A stretch of 64,000 nucleotides of DNA from Coffea arabica. Taxonomy: Eukaryota > Streptophyta > Magnoliopsida > Gentianales > Rubiaceae. Under the pieces are notes generated by a model. It was not told the DNA's origin. It saw only the letters and a list, made by a program, of their open reading frames with translations, and did no database searches. Of the stretch, positions 36,733 through 49,245 are shown one piece after another. Numbering within the stretch: position 1 is the first letter of the stretch; each line of letters begins with the position of its first letter. A program made the position numbers and the translations under genes. The stretch is from assembly GCF_036785885.1 (NCBI RefSeq), contig NC_092324.1:25223001-25287000 (forward strand). Reading direction: 5' to 3'.

Positions 36733-37661
36733 TTTTTGGAGGACTGTGGTAGTAGCTATTCTAAATTATTTGGTGATGATAATTTTGGCAAGAAAGTAAT
36801 ATATGATTTTGTATTCTTGGGCACTTATGTTGGTGATTTTGGTGATGAATGAGTTTGTATGATTGAGTACTTTGATCGAGATGATATTGTTGAGAAATTA
36901 TTTGCAAAATATAAAGTGCATCCACTATCACAAAGTAAAGATGAAAATTAATTTCAAGGTGTTGCATATCGTCTTTACGACTACAAAGTTTTCAATAACA
37001 TTGGTTGCTCGAGACAGAGTTGAACCTGTCTCAACAGAGAGTTTGGTCTAATAGAGACAATATTGGCAAAATAAAAGTAGTTTAGAAGTATTTATTTATT
37101 TATTTACTAGTTTTATTGGGGTCAAGTTTTAGTAGTTGTGTTAATTAGGAATATGTATTTTATTTGGTAATTGTTGAGGTAAGTGGTTTCTTACCTAACA
37201 AATCTAGTATGTTATTATAGAACATTAGTTTAGAGGTTGTTTTTTTCAAGAGAGTCCAAAAGAGTGTGTAAAATTGCATTAGGGTGTGACTTTCTTCCAC
37301 TATTTTGAGATTTCAGTAATAATATGAGTTATTTTTTTATTCTTTCCTACATAAATATTTTAAGTGATTATTTTATTCTTTTAATTTTGTAACTCTGCAA
37401 GCAATAATTATTATTAGAACCCTAAAATATGGGTTCTACAGTAAACTACGTTTGGATGTTTTAAAAGCAAAGTTCATAAAAGAAGTGGCAAACCCAGTAA
37501 CATTATATCAACCCAACTCATCCATTTCTTTCATTTGCTCTCCAGACTGGCCTACTATTTTGTTGTTAAAGAACCGCCTCTTTAATGTTTGTTTTTAGAC
37601 CTCCAAACACTAAAATGGAACATATAAAATCTGCATGTAATCTAGTAGACAGAAATACTAA

Positions 37662-38906
37662 GGGTCCGTTTGATTCACAGACTGGTTGAGATGGGATTAC
37701 TCATCCTCGGATTACTAATCCTGGGTTGAGTTATCCTCGAATAAATAATCCAAATTATCTAGTATTTGGTGGTTCTAGCTTGGATGGGATATGTTGGGAA
37801 ATAATCCTATCCTATGTTTAGTTGGAGATTGGATGAGATAGAATTACTATTTTAATGACCAAAACATCCCTTAATTTGTAGATTCTTTTTAATAAAATAA
37901 TTTAAAATTTTATAAAATATTAATACAAATTTAATGTTTATAAGTTTTATTAAAATAGAGTAGTTTAAAACTTTAGAATTATAAAGTAAGCCAAGGGTTT
38001 TGATATATAAAAATTCGCATTCATTCAAACTTTGCCCATTCGGGCCCTTAAAAATAGATTTTGACCAAGGTTTTGATCCTAAATTTGAAATTCAATTAAA
38101 TAATGGGCTGAGTTTTGGCTAAATTAGGGTTAAATCGATTAAAACCTAACTTATTTAAGAGATTTAAATGAGCCGAACTCAAACTAATATAGAAAATTTT
38201 TCTTTGGATCAAGTTTGAACTTATTGAAGTCCTCATTCACAAAGCCCAATTGATAAGATTATATATTTATATAAAATTTTGTTTAGAAAATAAGCTTAGT
38301 AAGGGTAATTTAGTCCAAAGGCAATATAGTCCTTCTATTCTGATGTTAGTATGGCAAGTTAATCAAAAAAGTTAAATCAATTAATTGGGGTAAGTCAATT
38401 CTTAAAATAATGAATAGGGGCAAATTAGTCAAAAAATTTTAATATAATTAGTAGGGGCTAATTAGTTTGTTTATTATGATATTATTATATGAGAGTTTGG
38501 TTATATAATAGCCAATATGAATTTGAATCATTCATAAGGGCAAATTATTCCAAATATTGTTATGCTGGTAGTCTGGGCAAATTAGTCAGAAAACTTTAAA
38601 ATTAATTAGTGGAGGCAAATTAGCTCATTCATATTATATTATCATGTGGGAGTAGGGTTATATAATAATAAGAACATAAATTTATATTTTTTGTACGGAT
38701 AAATTAGTTTAAAATTCTATCATCCTATTTGCTAGTCATTCCAAGATGACTAATCCCTCCTCCCCTATGGGATTATATTATCTTATGAATAGGGGATTAA
38801 TTCGATTACGTAGGATGTGTCATTCCATGTATAAAATGCAATCAAACATAGGATGATATGGGATGATTAATTCAATTCTGTATCATCCCATAAACCAAAC
38901 GTACCC
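37662..38906. mobile_element. TIR element with 3-bp TAA duplication (Harbinger/Tourist-like)
   Basis: The left end gggtccgtttgatt and the reversed right end gggtacgtttggtt match at 12 of 14 bases. TAA flanks both sides (37659-37661 and 38907-38909), which fits the TWA target choice of PIF/Harbinger elements. Inside are runs of gggcaaattagtc phrases, including a diverged duplication of about 150 bp (about 38405 and 38565). No transposase is seen. The superfamily is inferred from TSD and ends only. Confidence 0.65.
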
Positions 38907-39155
38907 TAAGTTCATGCTTTATATTAGACTTCATTGTTTGCATGAAACAAAGCTTAAGTGTAGCTGCGTTGCTAAATCGGCAAACAAAAGTACATGTATA
39001 TATATTAGAAAGAAGTTTAAGTTTCTCACAGTTGGAACTTCAGAATTGAACTGGAAGGCTTGAACTAAATTTGTTAAGTTGCTCTGCCTCTATTCCAGAG
39101 CTCCCTGGGTCTGCTCTGTCGTGTGCCTTCAGGTTCAAAGTTGGTAATTATATAC

Positions 39156-39561
39156 TAGGGGGAGTTGACCTCGAGTAGTGTACTACTTGATTTTGACTTG
39201 AATTAAAAAACTTGGAGTCGAACTCGAGTTTGAGCTTGTTGAATTCTTGAAATTTAAACTCGAGTTTGACCTCGATTTTATTTTGTATTACTAAAACTCG
39301 ACCTTGAGTTCATGCTTATCGAGTCTAATTGAGACTAATCGAGTATAATTGAGTTTAAGAAATATAAATTTATATTTTATATAATTTTAAACAAGGGACA
39401 AAGTAGATATTTCATACTAATAAATAGAAAAAATTAAAAATATATATCTGAAACTCGATTGAGATCGACGAGTTTTCAAGTTTCACATACTAAGTTTGAA
39501 CTTGAGTTTGACCGAGCAAACTTATGAACTACTAGATTCAACTGCCTCATTTACACCCCTA
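39156..39561. mobile_element. hAT-type MITE, 406 bp
   Basis: It starts taggggga and ends ..ttacacccct(a), so the ends are TAGGGG in inverted orientation. Flanking 8-bp sequences are ttatatac (39148-39155) and ttatagac (39562-39569), 7 of 8 equal. The inside is full of actcgagtt / gagtttga phrases on both strands, typical of this non-autonomous hAT type. There is no coding capacity. Confidence 0.7.
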
Positions 39562-39569
39562 TTATAGAC

Positions 39570-39759
39570 ACAATTGTACCTAAGTGGACAAGAGTTGATT
39601 CTTACACAGTAAAGAAAATTTTAACTGGTCATCATGGTTTTTCGCCCAAGTTCCCACTGCTATAGTTTTTCCTATTTCAATAAGAAAGAATGATGACCAA
39701 CAGTTTCTACAGGTTTATGTTTGTGGTTCGGTTTCTACTTCATAATGCATACAACCTGA

Positions 39760-39801
<42 letters not shown>

Positions 39802-39819
39802 GTTTAGTTTAGTCATTAA

Positions 39820-39865
<46 letters not shown>

Positions 39866-42162
39866 TTATTTTAATCAATGGTATTTAGCGAAAGAAGCTA
39901 ATCATGAATCTAGTTAATTAAACTTTTTTAACTCTAATTATTCCTTTTATTGTTGTGGACTAATTTTGGGACCTCGCGCGTGGCATATAAAGAAACCTGT
40001 AGAACTCATATACCATATATAAGGATGAGTTTTGATCAAACTCATGTTTTAGTTTCAACTGCTTCATCTAGGTTCTTTGCCCTATGGTTGTTTGAATAAG
40101 CCTTATCCTCAACTATTTCTGATTGTATAAAAAGCAATTTCGGAAAATTAAAATAAAAAATTACCAAAATAGATGTTGCTAATTTTTGGCTTTTTAGTCT
40201 CAAAATAATTCAAAATCAGAATATGAAAAGCAAATGAAAACACAGCAAAATAATTTTTCCAAACTTAGAATCTTTTTTTTTTTTTTGATAGCCCCAAACT
40301 TAGAATCTAAACTTGGGTCTTCAAAATGATCAGTTGAGAATAAGGTCTATATAAGAATGGGTTTTGTCAAACAGATAGTTAAATCTCAATTGCTTCATCT
40401 GGGTTCTTAGCATTTTGAACTTCTGGCTTAGATATACATTTAGCATTAGGTACAACTAATACAAGCTCAGAGTTTTGGTAAAATTATTTCTTTGTCCTCT
40501 GGTTGTTTCAATGTATTTTTTATTTGACAGCCGAGCTCTGTGACAGTCATGACAAGGAGCAATGTTCCTCCATCACGTTGTCAGTTTAAATGAACAACTT
40601 TACAACTTTACATCTGTTACGAATATGCCTTGTTCTTACGTTACATTTCTTTTAGTTTACGGTTTTTCCCTTATTAGTACAAGTATATTTTCTCCCAGCT
40701 ATGCTCAATCGATGGGTCCACTTTAAGTTAGTTTTCTCAGTTTTTCTTTTGTGAACTAGTTTTAACAATTTTTTCCGGTTAGCATTTCTGGTCTTCTTAT
40801 TCTGCGTTCTTTGTTTGATTTATCTGGTCTTTGCTTTATTAGTGAACTTACAGTTGAATTTGATAAGTACAAGTTTTGAATTTTGATAACTCTAATATTT
40901 GTCAAATATGTTGTTGCAAATATGATGAATATGACATTTTATATTTTGAATAAGGTATGTCTTGTATGTACTAATTTATGATATTCTAAAATTAAGTTGC
41001 CCTAATTATTTATGGAGTCGTTTGTTATATTCTATAACTGTTGCTTATGTGTTAAAAATTATTTATCAATTGCTCTATAATCAATTGGATGGAAATATTT
41101 TAGTTATTATGATTCTGTTAATCTCAGAAACACTGATGTGTAATTAGTTTTTTTTTTTTTTTCCAATTTGTGGATTACATGATATTTTTTGTGGCAATGT
41201 TACACGTGTACTATTGGATATCAGTCATTACTCCCACTTCTGTTTTTTCCTCCTTTTCTGTCAACGGTTACTCTCACTTCTGTTTGATTGGCATTAATGT
41301 AGAAGTTTGAATTGCTACACACGTTTACCCTCTGGTTAGTGGTAAAAATTGTTGCTCAAATATTGTAAATCACAGAGGTAAAAGAACACATGTTAAAAGA
41401 TTTCATTAAAATTCCACTATACTAACACACTCATTGAATTTGCCACATTGTTATTTTATCATGTTTTCTTGGTGATATTGGGTCTTGATTCATTTATACT
41501 GATTTTCATATTTTTATTGATGTAATTCTGATCAAATGTAGGGACTGAGTTATCATCTTTTGTCTAAAAGATGCTTGAGTTGTTAAATTGAAACCTCTCG
41601 AAATTCTTGTATCTTATTTATAATTAATTCCCTTCAACATTCACCTATATTCAAACGATTGGCCTTTCTTTTTCTTCGGTTTTCTCTCTTGCTTTGATTT
41701 CTATACATATATAAAAAGCAGTTTGCAGCTGACTTTTGGAAAAATTTCATATGGAAGAGGAAAAGTGTAATACAAATGCTTAAGCACAAAGTACAACATG
41801 GTCATGCGTGCTTCGTTACGTTGTTTCCATAATGCCCTTTAAAATGTGGGTGTGATAGACTGTTGGAAACTTGTCGGGTAGTTTATCCGATTGCAAACTA
41901 AAGGAAACCTTGAGATAAGGAATTCCACTTCCGTAAAGGATGGGGCTGATTGAAATCAGTAATTGAGGCATGTTTGAGACGGTGTTAATGTGTGAGAGCT
42001 ATTAAGTATTATTATCTTATCCAACTTACTCTATTGTCCATAAAGTTGCTTTCAAAGTCATTTCAAAAGGTTGGTTTCTAAGATATTTCACGCTAATTAA
42101 TTATGTAGGATTTGTTAAGACACCTTTTCTGCTTATTGATAAATCATAAATACTTTCCTACA
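39570..42162. other. AT-rich intergenic sequence with microsatellites
   Basis: (AT)n is at 39763-39799 and (ATT)n at 39822-39864. A phrase about 60 bp long (tcatatataaggatgagttttg .. ttgcttcatct(a/g)ggttctt type) is seen near 40015-40075 and again, diverged, near 40345-40410. No gene, RNA gene or element ends are evident. Confidence 0.5.
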
Positions 42163-42170
42163 GTTACGAC

Positions 42171-43569
42171 CAATGTTTTTAAACTCGGACCGGTCAGTGA
42201 ACCGGAGAGGTGGCCGGTTCGCGGTTCGACCGGTCCGACCGGTCCAACCGGCCGGTTCAAAGGTTCACTGTTTTTTTTTTTTTTTTTTGTGTTAAGTACT
42301 AAGCAGGTTTCATTCTACACTTGAACTTTACCAACATAACTTAATTTAAGTTATGATAATAATAAATTTTCTAAAAGTTATACACAAAACATGGAATGAT
42401 AAATATAATTAAAATATCATAATTCACCACAAGTTTTCATAAATTCATTATAAACATAAATAGATACAATCCAAATGTGCACCAATTATCACAAATAAAA
42501 ACACAAAAAATAAATTAATTAAATATTGAAATTCTTTTACAACCCTTAAAAAAATCCATAAAAGAGTTCAAGTTAAGACAAACTATTTGAATAGCAAACT
42601 TTTATCAGTGGCATGATAAGCAACCACACCACCTTCACAATTTCATCAACTTAAGCTGAAAAAGTTAAAATTTTATTATAAAAATATAAATCTAATTGCT
42701 CAAACTAAAAAAAACTAAAAATTTTTGAAAAACAAATATACAGTTAAACACATAAAAAATTAATTGCTACTAAACATTACTAATTAACATGTTATATTAA
42801 ATTCAATGATCCTATACCATTAATTATTTTAAATTCAATTATCAATAGCTTCGATTATATGCCAACTACCATATTTTTGACCAACCCAATGTTATTATTT
42901 GCAATTCCTACCCAATTCTTACACGGATGTGCACTACTTTTGCAAAAATTTCATCCTTAATTAATCGAATAAAAATAAAACAAAAATGAGGGAAACATAT
43001 GAAAATTGAGGGGAAAAAGAAGAAAATGCAAAAAATCAACTAAAGATAATAATATAGAAAACAACCTTGAAAAGAAAAAAATTAAACTTACTAAAATGTT
43101 GGAAAACAAGAAAAGTTGAGATTTTCAACTTGTTTACAATCTGCTAAAGATAATAACCAGATAATAATGGTGAAGACTTGAGAAAATCTTGTTGTGGATA
43201 TTTGGGTTAAAAATGGTTAAGAAGAAAAAATTGAAAAAAAAAATAAGAGAAGAACTTGATGTTTTAATATATTTTTTAGTCAAGTAGAATTCTCAACAAA
43301 CTTAAGTACAGTCTAGCAGTAAGATTGTCATATTTAAACTTGGAGACCCAGGTTCGAATCTTAGCTACACCATTCTTGATATTTTGTTGAAGAATTTAAA
43401 AAACCGCCGGTTCACGGTTCTTAACGGTTCGCACGGTTCGTCCGGTTCGTCCGGGTTTCAACGGTTCTCCATGAACTTCCGACTTTAGCATTAGACCGGA
43501 CCGGTGACATGGCCGGTTCGCGGTCCAACCGGTCGAACCGGCCGGTCCGGTCCGGTTCTGAAAACATTG
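42171..43569. mobile_element. hAT-like element with CCGG-rich ends, TSD gttacgac
   Basis: It begins caatgtttttaaactcggac and, in reverse, ends caatgttttcagaaccggac. The 8-bp duplication gttacgac is at 42163-42170 and 43570-43577 and is perfect, which fits the hAT superfamily. About 100 bp at each end are packed with ccggttc, cggtccgacc and ggccggtt blocks, while the 1.1-kb centre is very AT-rich and non-coding. It is a non-autonomous element of a type common in plants. Confidence 0.85.
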
Positions 43570-43577
43570 GTTACGAC

Positions 43578-44716
43578 TACTGATTGCAGTTATTAAATTT
43601 GCATTAATCTTGTAACAACGTCATAGGTTATTAAATTTGTACTAATCTCATCCTGTCTCTCACATTTAGTTGTTTATACTCCTTCTCCGCTAGCTACCAA
43701 TCCTTAATGCTTTGGATTTTGGTTTTTCTTTCAAACTACAAATAATAAGAAATAATCGTTCAAGTAATCTCGTATTTTTCTTTAATCCAAAAATGTCTGG
43801 TTGTTGTCTCTGTTTCTTTTACATGTTGAAATTCTCCATATCTTCGGTTTGATATTTTTTCTTCCCTTTTCACTGATTTTAATGCATGATTTGTTTGACA
43901 TATTTACTTATTGATAGCAGGTAATGCCAGCATCTCAAAGGAATTGCAGTTGGAAAATTGGATTACTTGGTTTTAGCAATATGTATGAATCAAAACTAAA
44001 TTGGCTCGGGATGATTTTTGTGCTCAAATTGACGCTCCTTCTCATCAAAGGTGAATTTCTAGTCCAAGGAAAGAAATAGTGAAAGAACAAACAAATATTA
44101 GTAATAAAAGCGTTTTTTTTTCTATGATAATACTAATAGAGTTACTGGAAATTATTTTTCTGGTAGGAAGATTATATTTTATCTAGGTGTATTTGAGTAT
44201 TGATATTGCAAAAGATCCTAGTAGGAAGATAATTGATGCTTTAGGGTTGGGTGGATTAAAAGCACTCTAAGATTAGTTTCACCAGTTCCAAGTCAATAAA
44301 TACAATTAAAGGACAGAGAGTGTTGATCAACTAGTACTCGGAATCATTAGCAAATTAAAGGATGATGGTTTTTTTGTTGTTCTGAAGGTTGTAAATAAGA
44401 GCAATAGGGAATTGGTCTCTTTAGATTTATTGATAATACACAAATTCCTATTTATTACTACTCATGATGAGTGGATTATCTCCTTTAATTTTCTTTTGCT
44501 TTGTTGCACTTTCTTCTCAATTAAATGTTACAAATTGTTAAGTATTACTTCAATAGCTCTTTCACGGGTGGATTACCGCCTTGTATACTCTTTTGTTTCT
44601 TTTTTGTTTCGCTTTCTTCCACTTTCTTCTAAGAAATTTGTTAATTACTACCTCAATAACCCTTTCACCACATAGGTGCTAACCACACAAGTACTAACTC
44701 CTGCGCATCGCTCGGA
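43578..44716. other. non-coding sequence with a diverged local duplication
   Basis: About 100 bp starting with gtggattatctcctttaatt (44470) are repeated, diverged, from gtggattaccgccttgtata (44568). Both contain the phrases cactttcttct and aat(a/c)gctctttcac-like ends. Nothing else is recognisable. Confidence 0.4.
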
Positions 44717-44721
44717 ATCTC

Positions 44722-47142
44722 TGTGACGCCCCGAAAAGTATGAGTGTGAGAACCCGAAAATTTTCTAATTTTCTAGGGTTTATTTTATTTAATCGCCCGC
44801 CTTTTCTACATTTTCTTTATTAGAAAAATTCCCCAGATAAAGTTTATGAGCAAAGATAGTTTTAAAATGATTTTTCTAGTATCGGTTAGTTTTTGAGAAA
44901 TTAAAAGCGTATTTTGGACGTGGGACCCGCTAGTGCGGTAAATGCATTATATTTTTGACAACTTGTTGGAATTTTGTATTAAGTGATATTATTTTACAAA
45001 GTGTTAAGATATTTGTATTGGAGAGACAAAAAGATAAGTTTTAAATCAAAAAGAGGACATGTGTCACCTTCTTATTCAAAGTTGGACTTTGACTAATTTG
45101 CATCACCTTTACTAAACCTCAAAAATTGACCAATTTCTCTCCATTTTAAGCTTGTCTTGGCCGAACCTCTTGGAGCAAAAATACAAGAAGAAAGCCTTCA
45201 ACTCCAACTCCATTTCTTGCTCAATCTTGTGAATCAACCGTTAAACTTTCGAATTCCTCCACAAAAGTCACTTGTTTAGGAAGATTGAAGGTAGTGGTGG
45301 AGTGATTAGAGAAGGCAAAGGACTAAGCTATCAACTTTCTTGATATTTCAAGGTTCATGTCTAGCAATCCTTTCTTTGTTCTTGATTATGCAAAATTAGT
45401 GACTTGTGATGGCTAAAGAGATGGTTTGATGGATTATATCTTGAGTTGTGGTTGACTTGATGAAGTTTTATAATTTTTGGGAATTTTTCTGTTTTAATAT
45501 GAACATGATTGTGTGGCTATATATGATGATTGGAAATGGTATATAATGATTCTAGAAGGTGGAAAAAGTGGTGAATTGCAATCAGTTTCTGTTTTGGAAG
45601 AAATTTCAGAAAATTAGGTTTTGTGAAGGAACATTCTGCCCGAATTTTTATCTCCTAGTTAGAGGCTGAATTGGCCTTAGCTTAAAACATGAAAGTTGTA
45701 GGTAATGACATTTTAGAGGTGCCAACAAAATTTCAGGTCAATCGGAGTAGTGTAGAATGAGATAAGTCGAAATTACTATTGCTGTTGTGGTTTTACCCGA
45801 ATGTAAGAATTGCGCCTGTAATTGGTTGTTTTGGCTGGAATTGCTTCCGAATTGGTTGTTGAGGCCTTCTGATGAACTTTATCCCTGTTTCTTATCTTGC
45901 AGCTGGTTTTGGAATTTCTTGATTTGGACTTGGAGAGCCTGAGTTATGATGTTTCCTCTAGAATGCGTTCTGTGAATCTATTTTTGTGATTCTGGTATGG
46001 TATCTTGCATTTTTGACCTGGTTACACTCGAAACTGGGTTGAGTGACCTTCTGCAATATTGTAGCCCTATCTCTTAGCTTCGAAATGGTGTATCTTGTAC
46101 CTTCATCCGACAGTCGTAGTGCCTTTGGTGCCATACCGTAAAAGGATGTCAAAAGCTATTTTTCTGGTTTTGAGCTTAACTTTCATTTCCGAACTTTTCC
46201 CTAGCTTGACTTGTACTAGTACTACTTGGAGCTTGCTGAATGGCTATTGGATGAACTTGTTGTTGTGTGTGTACCTTTGGGACTGGCTGAGGAAATAATG
46301 AAGCCATGATGGTTGGAAAAGTTAGCAAATTTAGGGGAAGTGCTGTCCGAACTTTTAAAGGACTTGTTTGCATTGAGTTTGTGACCTAAGACTTGGGTTT
46401 GAGCAAGGCAATGATACATGATGGATGGTTTCTGAGCCGTGGAGGTGAGTGACCCTAAACTATTTCCGAAGTACTTGTGAAATATTTCTTGCATTATTTA
46501 TTCGATTGCATATCATGCGTGCTTGCATGTGGATTCATGACATGATTTGGTTTCAATGAGTTCTGAGAAAGTCTTGTGCTGGACACCAACGTCTCCACCT
46601 CTGTTCATGGTTCATGTTCATGTTTATCTGGAGCTCAAAAAGGGGCTCCCTCTCAATGTTAATGTTAAATGATCTATTTGAGCGTTGGGTGTTCAAGTGC
46701 AATGATTTCACTAGCTCACGAGAGCAATAAACGTACATTTGATCTCTGAATCATGACATCATCAAAATGATCGAAATGCAACATTGTGAAATATATTTGT
46801 TTAATGATTTTACTGGTTACTTGCTGAGCTTCTAGCTCACCCCAAAAATATTTTATTCCCCTCCACAGGGCTCAAGGCGAAGGAAGGACTTGTAGTACTT
46901 GTTCACGTATCTGGATGGCCTATATCTTGTACAGTTTGGATTTGGAATCAGTTTATGTGTAGTTTGGGGAATTATTTCCGCTTCGCTTTTGATATGTATT
47001 TATTGGAGAATTTGATGTAATATTTGAGTTTTATCTTGTAATCTGTTTGAGGAATGTAGTGAACGACTGAGTCCCGACGAGAGTTGGGCAGGCGGCCCGC
47101 CGAACCCTCTGGTTCGCCTTAGGGGGAGGTGGGGCTGTCACA
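44722..47142 (+). mobile_element. solo LTR (LTR C), 2421 bp, TSD atctc
   Basis: It starts TGTGACGCCCCG and ends ..GGGGCTGTCACA. The 5-bp atctc is on both sides (44717-44721 and 47143-47147). A second terminus-like TGTGAGAACCCG lies 28 bp inside, at 44750, and is the form that starts LTR D. Landmarks of the superfamily are aaacatgaaagttgta near 45687, caatcggagtagtgta near 45741, ggtgagtg donor at 46445, palindrome ctgagcttctagctcac at 46824, acceptor ctccacag at 46868 and the end block at 47069. No internal region or coding sequence is present. Confidence 0.9.
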
Positions 47143-47147
47143 ATCTC

Positions 47148-47843
47148 CCCCTAGTATGGCAAAAATATATGTGTGCTATCAAAATTCTTCACTTTGACAT
47201 GTTTGGTCATTGGCTTCTCTTTTGGTTGAGGTGAGCTCTTTTAGTCGTTTTAATTTCTAGCACTCTGTTTCTTTATTTTATTTTTTTGGCATCTTTTATC
47301 ACTTCATGTTTTGCCAATTTTATTTCTACATTTGTAAGAAAGGATCCGAATCCTTATACACCATTTTAGTTCTTCCTTCACTTTTGTTGGATTTTGTAAT
47401 TGAGAACTACCTGCCCGCTTTCGTTGTATGTCATGCTTTGCCACAGGTATCACTCTTTTGATTTTTCGAAGAATTTCCCTATTTTTTTCCTTTTTGACAT
47501 ATTTTTTAATTTAATTCAACAAAAGTTCTTGTGATCATGAATTTGATGTCTCCTAACTTACTTAGATGATCAATATGTTCAACTTATTTTTTTGTTGTTT
47601 TTCTTTAGCAATAATGTTTTGCTTTTGCACATTCGTTTGTTATTATGTTTTTCCCAGATATGTTTCTGACTTTAGTTTTTTCTAATCTTCTAAACTTCCT
47701 TTCCTAGTTTTTGTGCTGCTTTAATTGTTTGACAGTTTGTTACTTGATTTGAGTTATCCTCAATTTCATTGCAAGATAACATAGCAAACTAAATTGCAAA
47801 GTGATACCAACTGAGAATGTCAATTGGTCCAACAAACTGACTG
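47148..47843. other. AT-rich non-coding sequence
   Basis: T-rich on the + strand, with repeated runs of t between short mixed words. I see no gene, element end or RNA gene. Confidence 0.4.
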
Positions 47844-48733
47844 ATATCATTGGTATGATATAATTATAGTTCTTTTAACGGTGTTGTAACCTCTACTGTA
47901 CTTATCAACCACTTGAGTTTTTTTTCTGCAGTCTTTAATCCTTAGATTAGATGCAATCTTGTAAGGACTGATTGGCCTCAACTGATTTCATATCTCATTT
48001 GCCATACCAAGACTTCCAAATGCAAGAATATGGAGTAATTTCACATCTATCATATCACAACCCAAAACTGCCAGCCGATGATTTTCTTAGTAATCTTCAA
48101 TCTCCACAAGAATAGAAAGCCAAAACGGCCGTGAGAATAATTGATGAGACCCATACCAAACAATCAATCTCAAACTTGACCTGGTTTGTAGTAGCATCAT
48201 CGAGCAAATCTAGTCACTCCCCTTCTTCAACCAAAAGCAAACAAACTTTTTAATTAAAGCAACCTATGACATTATCCAAACCAATCAAACCAATTAGAAA
48301 AACCAGAGTAAAAACACACACACTGAACTGATGGCAGTATGGCACCAATTGGTTAGCTTTTTCCAATTGGAAGTTTGTGGTTGATTGTTTGGTATGAGTC
48401 TCAGCAATTATTCTCATGGCAATTTTGGCTTGTTATTCTTGTGGAAATTGAAGATTACTAAGATAACTATTGGCTGGCAGTTTGGGTTGCGATATGATAA
48501 ATGTGAATTGCTTCATATACTTGCATTTGGAAGTTTTGGTTTGGCAAATGAGATATGAACTCAGTTGAGACCAATCAGTCCTTACAAGTTGCATCTAATC
48601 TAAGGATTAAAGACTGCAGAAGAGTGTTTCGAAAAAAAAAAGACTGCAGAATAAAACTCAAGTAGGTGGTTGATAAGTACAGCAGAGGTTGCAACACCAA
48701 AAAGAACTACGATTATATCATGCAAATGATGTA
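47844..48733. repeat. long imperfect inverted repeat (hairpin), arms about 335-360 bp
   Basis: The left arm (47844-48177) is the reverse complement of the right arm (48371-48733), with roughly 80-85% identity by eye; the spacer is 193 bp. Matched pairs include tacttatcaaccac / gtggttgataagta, ctgcagtctttaatccttag / ctaaggattaaagactgcag, gatgcaa / ttgcatc, and cataccaaacaatcaa / ttgattgtttggtat. It contains a short duplication of aaaaagactgcaga in the right arm. No terminal motif or target duplication is clear, so it could be a foldback/MULE-type element or a locally inverted duplication. Confidence 0.75.
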
Positions 48734-49140
48734 GGTCTTAACACCCCCCCCCTCTCCTTCCACACACACACACACGAAAAACTGGTATTAATAACATAAA
48801 TACTTGGCTAGAATGAAGACTACGTACAGTTATCTATTTGTATATGTTCTGGGATAATCTCATTTTTTTCCCATATCAATCTTATTGCAATATGCACTTA
48901 AAGATTACTGTATTCTGATATTTTCTTACCTAAATAAAAATTGTTATTTTCCTAATCTTGGTGTATTTTCATATATAAGCTAGGTTCAAAATTACTTTAA
49001 AAAAATTAATCATGTTCTAGTTCTCACTCCTTGTGCGGACATTCACCCTAGCATAAAGAATATAAAGCAACCCAACACTCAACTTATCTGTAGACAATAG
49101 ATTGATTCTAGACGTTTAATAAATTATGTGATTAGTTCAA
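48734..49140. other. non-coding sequence before the LINE
   Basis: A C-run and (CA)n lie at about 48742-48776. No gene is seen. Confidence 0.4.
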
Positions 49141-49245
49141 TTAGTGGTGGCTAGGAAGATGTATCACTTAACATATGTATCACTTCTTCCCTCTTCCTCT
49201 CTTCCTCTTCCATTCAGTTGCCAGCACCAGTGAACGTAAGGGTTC

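Larger units (their letters stand above)
35396..37440 (+). mobile_element. small LTR retrotransposon (TRIM/LARD type), TSD gtaaa
   Basis: Two LTRs, 35396-35712 (317 bp) and 37061-37440 (380 bp), flank 1.35 kb. They share blocks such as gtttagaagtattt, tttggtaattgtt, taagtggtttctta and ataat(c/t)attattagagccc-like ends. Target duplication gtaaa is at 35391-35395 and 37441-37445. The primer site is just after the left LTR. The LTRs are clearly diverged, so it is an old insertion. No gag, protease, RT or integrase signature is visible inside, so it would need proteins from another element. Confidence 0.85.

Noticed and set aside
39763..39864. Regulatory or replication role for the AT and ATT runs
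   Set aside because: They are plain microsatellites; nothing nearby supports a function.
29889..44722. LTRs B and C as two ends of one large element
   Set aside because: Each has its own perfect target duplication (attcc, atctc), they differ greatly in sequence and length, and the DNA between has no retroelement genes.
44750..44761. TGTGAGAACCCG taken as the start of LTR C
   Set aside because: The 5 bp before it do not match the 5 bp after the LTR, while the start at 44722 has a perfect atctc duplication.
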